Assembly: GCA_003520925.1 (NCBI GenBank)
Contig: DOTV01000108.1
Span: 2,218-17,693, forward strand
Direction: 5' to 3'
From: Bacteroidales bacterium
Lineage (GTDB): Bacteria > Bacteroidota > Bacteroidia > Bacteroidales > VadinHA17
DNA: 15,476 bases
The translations under genes and the position numbers were made by a program. Shown here in pieces: positions 7,586-14,359 of the stretch (position 1 is its first letter; each line of letters starts with the position of its first letter). Below the pieces are notes generated by a model. That model saw nothing but the letters and a program-made list of their open reading frames with translations. It did not search any database and was not told the DNA's origin.

Positions 7586-9103
7586 TCATAAAATTACTAA
7601 AAATCCATAAAGTTCTTCAATGAACTCACGGGTATTTGAAAGTCTCGGAACCTTGTTTTGTCCTCCCAGTTTGTTTTTTGACTTTAGCCACCTGTTAAAA
7701 GTTCCCGGAGGCGCACCTCTAACTATAGGCTTCACAAGATTAATGTCCTTGTAACGCTTGGCTTCATAATCGGAATTTATCGACTTAAGGGTATTGTCAA
7801 GCAGGCTTGTAAATAAGTTCATATCATCAGGGGCCTTTTCAAATTCAATAATCCATTCATGAGTACCTTTTGATGATTCGCCCATATATACCGGGCCTGC
7901 AGTGTATTCGGAAATGATCGCCCCTGTTAACCTGCTTGCCTCCTCGAGTGCTTTATCAGCATTCTCGACAATTAATTCTTCCCCGAAGGCATTAATAAAA
8001 CTCCTTGTCCTCCCTGAGATCCTGAATCTGTATGGGTTGGTACATGTAAATACAATTGTGTCACCGATGAAATACCTCCATAAACCCCCGTTGGTCGAGA
8101 TTACAATTGCATAATTCACGCCTTTCTCAACTTCCCCCAGAGTTAATGCTGAAGCAGAGTCAGAATCCAGTATATCTGAGGGGATGAATTCATAAAAAAT
8201 ACCGTAATCGAGCATAAGAAGCATGTCGGACCTTAGCGGATCATCCTGAATACCGAAAAAGCCTTCGGACGCATTGTAAGTCTCCATAAAGTGCATCTGA
8301 TCACCCGGGATAAGTTTTTTGTAAATTTCACGGTAAGGGTTAAAACTTATACCGCCATGGAAGAAAACCTCAAGATTTGGCCAGACATCAAGCAGGTTCG
8401 ATTTTCCTGTATAGGCGAGAACATTTTTAATAAGTGTGAGATACCAGGATGGTACTCCTGAAAAGCTTGTTACATTCTGCTTTGCAGTTATTTTTGTTAT
8501 CAGTTCAAGCTTCTCCTCAAAGTCGTCAATCAGCGCAATTTTCTTTGACGGAGTCCGGATAACCTCAACGTAAAATGGAGCATTTTGGATTAGCACTGCC
8601 GAAAGGTCACCATAAATCGATTTATTGCTGAGCTGGTTTATTTTGCTGCTGCCTCCGAGCGTAAGTGCTTTACCTGAGAATATTCCGGTATCCGGGTTAC
8701 TAAACGAATAGAGAGCAAGAATGTCTTTTGCTGCTTTGTAATGACAGTCCAGGAGCGATTCTTTACTTACCGGGATAAACTTGCTTTTTGTCGAAGTAGT
8801 ACCGGAAGATTTTGCGAACCATTTGAAATACCCCGGCCAGGTCAGGTTGCTTTCTCCGTTCAGTAGCCTTTCAATAAATGGAAGGTATTCTTCATAAGTC
8901 CTCACAGGAATGCGCGACTGAAACTCCTTTGCTGACCGGATTGAAGGGAAATCATATTTTTTTCCCCATTCGGTAGTGGCTGCAGCTGCAATAATTCCTG
9001 AAAGCGTCTTATACTGAGTTTCAACAGGATATTTTCTAAAATGTCCTATCTGGTCGATACGCTTTGCATAGAACCGCCGGATTATTGATGGTATGACAGC
9101 CAT
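7586..9103 (-). CDS. GH3 family acyl-adenylate-forming protein
   Basis: 505 aa. It belongs to the GH3 family, known from plants as acyl-acid amido synthetases that join hormones such as auxin or jasmonate to amino acids, and also widespread in Bacteroidota, where its role is not established. Adenylation motifs are visible: SSGTTSTKSKFIP (99-111, phosphate loop), TYNASEGFFG (275-284, nucleotide binding), WRYFIGDTIVF (342-352), and SGRTRSFINAFGEE (363-376) leading into the mobile C-terminal domain. All appear intact, so it should activate a carboxylate with ATP. No signal peptide or membrane segment is seen, so it is cytoplasmic. It lies 61 bp after recO and 25 bp before the deoxynucleoside kinase gene, on the same strand. 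The acid and amine substrates are unknown. Confidence 0.92.
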   Translation of the reverse strand: MAVIPSIIRRFYAKRIDQIGHFRKYPVETQYKTLSGIIAAAATTEWGKKYDFPSIRSAKEFQSRIPVRTYEEYLPFIERLLNGESNLTWPGYFKWFAKSSGTTSTKSKFIPVSKESLLDCHYKAAKDILALYSFSNPDTGIFSGKALTLGGSSKINQLSNKSIYGDLSAVLIQNAPFYVEVIRTPSKKIALIDDFEEKLELITKITAKQNVTSFSGVPSWYLTLIKNVLAYTGKSNLLDVWPNLEVFFHGGISFNPYREIYKKLIPGDQMHFMETYNASEGFFGIQDDPLRSDMLLMLDYGIFYEFIPSDILDSDSASALTLGEVEKGVNYAIVISTNGGLWRYFIGDTIVFTCTNPYRFRISGRTRSFINAFGEELIVENADKALEEASRLTGAIISEYTAGPVYMGESSKGTHEWIIEFEKAPDDMNLFTSLLDNTLKSINSDYEAKRYKDINLVKPIVRGAPPGTFNRWLKSKNKLGGQNKVPRLSNTREFIEELYGFLVIL

Positions 9104-9164
9104 GGGGAAAGCACCTGGTTATGGCTTAAAGATAGGGAAAATTATTCCAGGACCGGATCAATGA

Positions 9165-9890
9165 TCAGGTGAAAATCTCTTTCAGAATATCCAGCGAATT
9201 TATCTTCTTCAGTCCTGGTAAATGGATACTGAAATACTTTATGATAGTTTCGAGCACTTCGTTCCTGAGGGAACCTGTCAGAGGAATGTTTCCCATCCGG
9301 TCAAATGATACCCTGAAGAATTCAGCCAGTATTTCGCTTATCTGAGGATCGGCATAAGCTGAATTAATGGGTGGCAATCTGACAAAAGAACCGTTGACAA
9401 GGTCAAAGTACTTTTTCCCGGGATCATCCCTGTTTCCCGGTTCGAAACCCAGGAAACTGCTTAGTCCTACCAGAAAAGCTATATGGAAATTTGCAAAACC
9501 CGAGTCGCATTTATCAAGGTATCTGACAGAGTCTTCAATATAGTCAAACAAATCAGGATTTGGGCTCTCCTCCTTTAATACCGAAGTTAGTATTTCTGCC
9601 AGGAATACTGCAATACAGCTTTTTCTGACATCGGCATATATCTCTGCGGGTGAATATGAAACGGTAAATTCTTTAAGTATCTGAACCGCTCGCGATTCAC
9701 GGTAGTAAAAAATAAGGTCAAGAACAAACATCGGCTGGAACAAAACGTTGTGCTTTCCCGAGTTCCTGCTTCTCATTCCTTTTATAATTATTGAGACCCT
9801 GCCAAGGTCACGTGTGTAAACCTGTACGATTACTCCCGAATCGGTATATTTTATCTGGTGAAGTATTATGCCTTTTGTTTTTTGAAGCAT
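9165..9890 (-). CDS. recO: DNA repair protein RecO
   Basis: 241 aa from the start chosen here. RecO loads RecA onto SSB-coated single-stranded DNA together with RecR in recombinational repair. The N-terminus MLQKTKGIILHQIKYTDSG followed by VQVYTRDLGRVSIIIKGMRS is the RecO OB-fold of about 80 residues. The remainder is the helical domain, with FHIAFLVGLSSFLGFEPGN as its recognisable core. No zinc-binding cysteine pairs are visible. An in-frame ATG lies seven codons upstream at 9911. I prefer 9890 because RecO proteins of this phylum typically begin MLQKTKG, and because 9911 lies inside a perfect -7 promoter element (9909-9916). It appears to be the first gene of an operon with the GH3 and deoxynucleoside kinase genes. 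Confidence 0.93.
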   Translation of the reverse strand: MLQKTKGIILHQIKYTDSGVIVQVYTRDLGRVSIIIKGMRSRNSGKHNVLFQPMFVLDLIFYYRESRAVQILKEFTVSYSPAEIYADVRKSCIAVFLAEILTSVLKEESPNPDLFDYIEDSVRYLDKCDSGFANFHIAFLVGLSSFLGFEPGNRDDPGKKYFDLVNGSFVRLPPINSAYADPQISEILAEFFRVSFDRMGNIPLTGSLRNEVLETIIKYFSIHLPGLKKINSLDILKEIFT

Positions 9891-9902
9891 TACGACCGAT
9901 GA

Positions 9903-9931
9903 TTTGCTCAAATATAAAATTATTATATTTA
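9903..9931 (+). promoter_or_regulatory. Candidate promoter for cyclase 1, overlapping the recO promoter
   Basis: TTTG (9903-9906), 17 nt, then TATATTTA (9924-9931), one mismatch from TAnnTTTG. The start would be near 9938, giving a leader of only about 13 nt. The two divergent -7 elements form an inverted pair (CAAATATA, 7 nt, TATATTTA), so binding of polymerase in the two directions would be mutually exclusive. Confidence 0.3.
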
Positions 9932-9939
9932 CCCGTCAA
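9909..9939 (-). promoter_or_regulatory. Promoter for the recO operon
   Basis: On the minus strand TTG (9937-9939) is followed after 20 nt by TATATTTG (9909-9916), a perfect match to the Bacteroidota -7 element TAnnTTTG. Transcription would start near 9903, about 13 nt before the ATG at 9890, and the alternative ATG at 9911 would lie upstream of the transcript. Confidence 0.5.
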
Positions 9940-9950
9940 TCAACTGCAAG

Positions 9951-11327
9951 ATGATCTCAACAGATAATGATGAGCTTGTAAAAAGAATTGCAAAGCTTGC
10001 AAGGCAGAATAAGGAGCTTGAGAAGCAGCTTAAAATGCTGTTAAAGCAGAACGAGAAACTGGCAAATGAGAATGAAAACCTTAAGGTTCATTCATTGGAA
10101 GTTCAGCCGGGAGAGGAGAAATCACTTAAATTCAACATGGCGACGGTTTTGTTCGCCGATATACGGAGTCTGTCGAAATTAATTGAGGGGATGGATTCTG
10201 CTTCAGTGATGGATGAGCTTGATGAGATCTTTTATGAGTTCGGGGCTATTACTGAAAAATATAAAATAGAAAAAATAAAAACCATCGGCGACACATTCAT
10301 GTGTGCAGGAGGGATACCCGTGAAGAATATAACAAATCCGATTGATGTTGTTATGGCCGCAATGGAGATGCGCAATTATCTTGAGAAATTTGAAAACAGG
10401 AAAAGAGGCGGAACACAAAGGATATGGGATTTAAAGATTGGAATCCATACCGGCCCTGTTACGGCTTCTGTCTCTGGTAAAAAGAAGATAAATTATGATA
10501 TTAAGGGAGATACAGTCCATAATGCGACCCGCCTTGAGGCGCTTTCAGAACACGGGTCTATTCTGATATCAGTAATGACCTATGAACTTGTGAAGGAGTT
10601 TTTCGATTGTGAATATTACGGCAAACTGCCAGTAAAGTATAAGGGTGACCTGCAGATCTACCGGGTTGCAGGATTAAAACCTGAATTCTCGGTCGACGGA
10701 AAAGGTGTGAATCCAAACGAAGCGTTCAGGATAAAATTCGGGCTGATTCAGTTTACCGATATGCAGGAAATGATCCTGGACAAGCTTGAAAAGGAATTGC
10801 CGGGATATGTTTTTTATCATAATGTAAAGCACACTGTTGACGTGGTCACTGAGGTTGAACTTATAGGATGGGCAGAGGGATGCACCGATGAGGAGATATT
10901 ACTTCTTAAGACAGCCGGGCTTTTTCATGATACAGGCATAACCGTTTCATTTGATAACCACGAATTACTGGGTGCTGAATATGCAAGAAAAATCCTCCCC
11001 GGATACAATTATACCTCTGAGCAAATCGAAAAGATATGTTCCATAATAATGGCTACAAAGCTGCCGCCAAAACCTGCCAACCTTCTTGAGGAGATAATTT
11101 GTGATTCAGATCTTGACTATCTGGGCAGAAGTGATTTTATCCCGGTATCAAATACACTTTTTGAAGAGCTTAAGGCTCAGAACAAAATGAAAAACCTGAA
11201 TGAATGGAACAAAATGCAGGTTAAATTCATTTCGGGGCATCAGTATTTCACAACGACTGCAAGAAGCCTGCGGGAAGTGAACAAGCAGCTCCAGATCGAA
11301 AGAATTCAGAGCCTGATAACCGATTGA
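9951..11327 (+). CDS. Cyclase 1: soluble class III nucleotide cyclase fused to an HD phosphohydrolase-like domain
   Basis: 458 aa, no signal peptide or membrane segment. Residues about 5-50 are a charged coiled coil. The cyclase domain (about 60-240) keeps both metal aspartates (D70 in LFADI, D114 in KTIGD) and the adenine-selecting pair K110 and D183 (YDIKGDTV). The transition-state arginine R194 is present, but the usual asparagine is replaced by H190, with Asn one place later. The arm motif AGVVG is changed to ASVSG (172-176). A second domain (about 260-440) has YHNVKHTVDV (289-298), LFHDTG (324-329), NHE (H337) and CDSDLDYLG (384-392), a full HD metal set: H294, H326-D327, H337, D385 or D387. 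The first of these resembles the YHNxxHxxDV signature of class I cyclic-nucleotide phosphodiesterases. Inferred role: making and/or hydrolysing a cyclic nucleotide. It abuts the convergent porZ gene without a gap. Confidence 0.88.
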   Translation: MISTDNDELVKRIAKLARQNKELEKQLKMLLKQNEKLANENENLKVHSLEVQPGEEKSLKFNMATVLFADIRSLSKLIEGMDSASVMDELDEIFYEFGAITEKYKIEKIKTIGDTFMCAGGIPVKNITNPIDVVMAAMEMRNYLEKFENRKRGGTQRIWDLKIGIHTGPVTASVSGKKKINYDIKGDTVHNATRLEALSEHGSILISVMTYELVKEFFDCEYYGKLPVKYKGDLQIYRVAGLKPEFSVDGKGVNPNEAFRIKFGLIQFTDMQEMILDKLEKELPGYVFYHNVKHTVDVVTEVELIGWAEGCTDEEILLLKTAGLFHDTGITVSFDNHELLGAEYARKILPGYNYTSEQIEKICSIIMATKLPPKPANLLEEIICDSDLDYLGRSDFIPVSNTLFEELKAQNKMKNLNEWNKMQVKFISGHQYFTTTARSLREVNKQLQIERIQSLITD

Positions 11328-13616
11328 TTATCTTCCTATAACAAGAATCTTTGTAACACACGATTCTGATCCGTCGGCGCCGGAACAGAATGCAAGATAC
11401 ACACCGGTTTTAACCCTGTGACCAGTGAAAGTAGTCAGATCCCATGATGCCTGCCCACCTTCAGAAATTGTTTCATAAACAAGATTTCCGCTGACATCCG
11501 TTATTTTGATTTGGGAGTCCTTTAAAAGCCCGGAGATAGTCACACTCCCTTCAAAATCTTCCCTCACGGGATTAGGAAATGAATAGACATGACTGAATGA
11601 CTTGCCGCCGGAGGTAGCGATTTCCCTTACTGAGATGACGCCCAGGGATGTTCCGAACCACACCTCGCCGGAGTTGTTATCGATTGCAAGAGCTGCAATA
11701 GAATCGGAGAATATCGGGCTGTTCAGCGTATTGTAGTTTTTAACCACCGATGTACCGTCGGGGGAGAGCAGATATGCTCCGGAACTTTTTGTCCCAAGCC
11801 ATTTCCTGTTTGCACCATCTACCGAAATTGCAGTGATCGATTCTGTTCCAAGCATATAGTCGGCCAGCCCTGAACCATCGTTCCTTGGCACTTTTATCCT
11901 GTAACCTCTCAGATCACCATCAAATATCCTGTCAGTATTGTAATATATTAAAGGGCCCTGGTCAGTTCCAATCCACATATTGCCGTCAAGGTCCTCTGCT
12001 GCTGAAAATATAGTATTAATGATCCTGTCGTCGCTGTCGGTGATTGTAAGTTTTTTGATTCTGTCATCTGAAAATACCTCAGGAGTTTCATTATCATCGA
12101 TTATATACATGCCGTTGCCACCGGGAAGAATTATCCACTTCTGCCCGTTTTCAGCTGAGATTATGTCTCCTATAACCGGAGATTCAATTGTCAATGGATA
12201 TACTATCCAGCCACCACCGGGTTTAAGTATTTTGATGCTTCCGGGAACACCGGTCTGGGTGATCCAGAGGTTTTTGAATCTGTCCATTGCCAGCCCGCAA
12301 ATCATTATTCCTGAGCCTGTTAAGCCGCTGGTTTGAAGCGGAGAATTTGAGGAATCGTAATGTTTCAGCAGGGTATTATTCTCAAATTCGAATAATCCGC
12401 TACCCCATGATGAAACAAAAATGCGGGAGGTGTTAACAGGATCAATTAATGAACGCATAGCGTCAGTGGCAGAACCTGCGGCAAGACTGGAAAATTGATT
12501 ATTTTCATGAACAGAGACGCTAAAGAACTTTTTCAGACCTGACCATGACTTGTCTGTTCCACCTGCACACAGAATTGTCTTCCCGTTTGAAGATGAAATG
12601 CTTACGATATCATTGGATCCGGGACCCGGTAGGGAGAGGCTGGTAAAGGTCGCCATGTTTTCACCTTTGATAAGCCCGTAATCGGTATCTGCAATCCATA
12701 TGTCATTTGAAATAATTATCGCCTGCGTTATATCCGGAGCTGCCCATCCATAAGAAGAAATTTCTTTCAGTAAAGAACCGTCGGATCTCAGATATTTTAA
12801 TGAGGCATGCGAAGATACCAGGAAGCCCTCCGGAGCCGGATCAAATGAACTGTTAAAAACTCCTGGGTTAAAAGATAATAACCTGGTTCCTGCATTATGT
12901 GAATATATTTTGTCGCCTTCAGAACCCTGCGAGATATTAAAATAGAGGGTTTCACCTGAAAAGATAACACCTGTGCATCTCGAATCCGGGTCAGGAAAAT
13001 CTGTAATCTGGTTCCAGTTACCGAAATAAGCAAGCCCCTGGTTTGATTTATCAGCCTCCCATACCCCGTTGATCGTTGCAGCATAAACCTTATTTTTTCC
13101 GAATGCAATATCAAAAACCTCATTGCTGGTTGTCCCGGGTCCGGGTCTCCACGTGTCATGGATCTCCCTTTTGATCATATCGACCACAACAATTCCGAAT
13201 CCTGTTGTCAGGTATGCATACTTTCCGACAGTCCTTATCCTGTTGATTCTTTTGTTTCCCTGAATATTACTTTTAAGTATATCGGGGATGTTATAAATTT
13301 TTTTCCCGTTTATCAGGTCGATATTTGTACTTGTATAGGCTACGATCAGAATCGCGGTTTCATCCGACCAACCGATGGCACTTATTCCGGTCTGTGAGAG
13401 CCCGTTCACGGTTGACAGCTTCCTGAGCTCATTAAATTTGCTGTTATATACAAGAACCGAAGAACCTGTTGATGCATAAATCTCTTCCGGATTTCCGGCA
13501 ATGCTGTTCGCAGTATTGTACCTTAAATGGTCCGACCATGCTCCTACAGGCAATTGTCCATGGAGGCAGTTACAAACAAGAGCTAAACATGTTATATAAA
13601 TTAGTTTTTTCGACAT
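11328..13616 (-). CDS. porZ: Type IX secretion system component PorZ
   Basis: 762 aa. A signal peptide ends near HG before Gln21. The mature start (LPVGAWSDHL, then STVNGLSQTGISAIGW) and the TGFGIVVVDM segment are characteristic of the PorZ N-terminal beta-propeller. Repeated WIGTD/WLGTK/WFGTS blades in the second half belong to the two-component-regulator type of propeller. The last 85 or so residues (from YSFPNPVRED) form a T9SS C-terminal sorting domain ending KILVIGR. In Porphyromonas gingivalis PorZ sits on the cell surface with PorU, PorV and PorQ in the attachment complex, which removes sorting domains and joins cargo to A-LPS. Automatic annotation often calls such proteins two-component regulators, but there is no kinase or membrane segment here. 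It starts 12 bp after the rdgB stop, so the two are probably co-transcribed. Confidence 0.85.
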   Translation of the reverse strand: MSKKLIYITCLALVCNCLHGQLPVGAWSDHLRYNTANSIAGNPEEIYASTGSSVLVYNSKFNELRKLSTVNGLSQTGISAIGWSDETAILIVAYTSTNIDLINGKKIYNIPDILKSNIQGNKRINRIRTVGKYAYLTTGFGIVVVDMIKREIHDTWRPGPGTTSNEVFDIAFGKNKVYAATINGVWEADKSNQGLAYFGNWNQITDFPDPDSRCTGVIFSGETLYFNISQGSEGDKIYSHNAGTRLLSFNPGVFNSSFDPAPEGFLVSSHASLKYLRSDGSLLKEISSYGWAAPDITQAIIISNDIWIADTDYGLIKGENMATFTSLSLPGPGSNDIVSISSSNGKTILCAGGTDKSWSGLKKFFSVSVHENNQFSSLAAGSATDAMRSLIDPVNTSRIFVSSWGSGLFEFENNTLLKHYDSSNSPLQTSGLTGSGIMICGLAMDRFKNLWITQTGVPGSIKILKPGGGWIVYPLTIESPVIGDIISAENGQKWIILPGGNGMYIIDDNETPEVFSDDRIKKLTITDSDDRIINTIFSAAEDLDGNMWIGTDQGPLIYYNTDRIFDGDLRGYRIKVPRNDGSGLADYMLGTESITAISVDGANRKWLGTKSSGAYLLSPDGTSVVKNYNTLNSPIFSDSIAALAIDNNSGEVWFGTSLGVISVREIATSGGKSFSHVYSFPNPVREDFEGSVTISGLLKDSQIKITDVSGNLVYETISEGGQASWDLTTFTGHRVKTGVYLAFCSGADGSESCVTKILVIGR

Positions 13617-13628
13617 TATTACTGAATG

Positions 13629-14219
13629 CTAATTATCAGCCTTTTGAAGCCCGAGGAGAAAATGCCTGAGCTTTTCAAATGCCCTTGCCCGATGTGAAAT
13701 CAAATTTTTCTCCTTTAGGTCCATTTCAGCAAATGTGACCGATTTTCCGTCAGGCATAAAGACAGGGTCGTATCCAAATCCCTGTTTCCCCCTCCTGTAT
13801 TTTATTATTTTACCCATAACTGTGCCTTCAAAAACATATTCCTTACCTTCAAGAATAAGAGCAATTACAGTCCTGAATCTTGCATTCCGGTTGGCCTCAT
13901 TTTCCAAAAGGGAGAGAAGTTTTTCAATATTGGCTTCAGAATTTTTATTTTCACCTGCAAATCTTGCAGAATGAACACCTGGCCTGCCGTTCAGAGCTTC
14001 AACTTCAAGCCCGGTATCATCAGAAAATACATTCTTCCCTGTTGCTTTGAAAATATACCGGGCTTTATAAAGAGCATTGCCTTCAAGAGTTTTTTCATTT
14101 TCAGGTATATCTTCAGTCAGGTTTAAATCCTGTAGGCTTAAAAGAGTAAAGCTGCTTCCCAGGATGTTATTTATTTCCCGTATTTTGTTCAGGTTATTTG
14201 ATGCAAAAATAATCTCCAT
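13629..14219 (-). CDS. rdgB: Non-canonical purine NTP pyrophosphatase (RdgB/HAM1 family)
   Basis: 196 aa, the usual family length. It hydrolyses dITP, ITP and XTP to the monophosphate and pyrophosphate, cleaning the nucleotide pool. Motifs in order: SNNLNK (7-12), SDDTGLEVE (66-74) with the catalytic aspartate at D68, PGVHSARFAG (80-89), GFGYDPVF (147-154) and SHRARA (175-180). All key residues are present, and the protein is cytoplasmic. It is first in a probable two-gene unit with porZ, 12 bp apart. The link is likely one of position rather than pathway, since PorZ works on the cell surface. It is divergent from cyclase 2 across 140 bp. Confidence 0.96.
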   Translation of the reverse strand: MEIIFASNNLNKIREINNILGSSFTLLSLQDLNLTEDIPENEKTLEGNALYKARYIFKATGKNVFSDDTGLEVEALNGRPGVHSARFAGENKNSEANIEKLLSLLENEANRNARFRTVIALILEGKEYVFEGTVMGKIIKYRRGKQGFGYDPVFMPDGKSVTFAEMDLKEKNLISHRARAFEKLRHFLLGLQKADN

Positions 14220-14240
14220 TTATATGGTACGTTTCTTCGG

Positions 14241-14272
14241 CGAAATTAGTAAAAGTGATGAAAGTTCGGCAA
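14241..14272 (-). promoter_or_regulatory. Weak candidate promoter for rdgB-porZ
   Basis: On the minus strand TTG (14270-14272) is followed after 21 nt by TAATTTCG (14241-14248), one mismatch from TAnnTTTG. It would give a leader of about 15 nt. The -33 part matches only three bases, so this is tentative. Confidence 0.25.
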
Positions 14273-14292
14273 TTCCACAATGGCACTTGATG

Positions 14293-14324
14293 TTTGGCGT
14301 TAATAAAGTTAATTTATACATTTG
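14293..14324 (+). promoter_or_regulatory. Consensus Bacteroidota promoter for cyclase 2
   Basis: TTTG (14293-14296), 20 nt, then TACATTTG (14317-14324). Both elements match the phylum's housekeeping sigma consensus (TTTG and TAnnTTTG) exactly. Predicted start near 14331, with a leader of about 29 nt to the ATG at 14360. This is the best promoter in the window and suggests steady rather than tightly regulated expression. Confidence 0.6.
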
Positions 14325-14359
14325 ATAAAAGAGAGTCTAATTTAAAGTAATTGCTGTTA

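Noticed and set aside
9891..9911. Seven extra N-terminal residues (MSKSSVV) on RecO
   Set aside because: The upstream ATG lies within the predicted -7 element and the residues are not typical of RecO, which in this phylum usually starts MLQKTKG.
11328..13616. Reading the propeller protein as a two-component sensor
   Set aside because: Its propeller blades resemble that class, but it has no membrane segment or kinase domain. It has a T9SS sorting domain and an N-terminus typical of PorZ.
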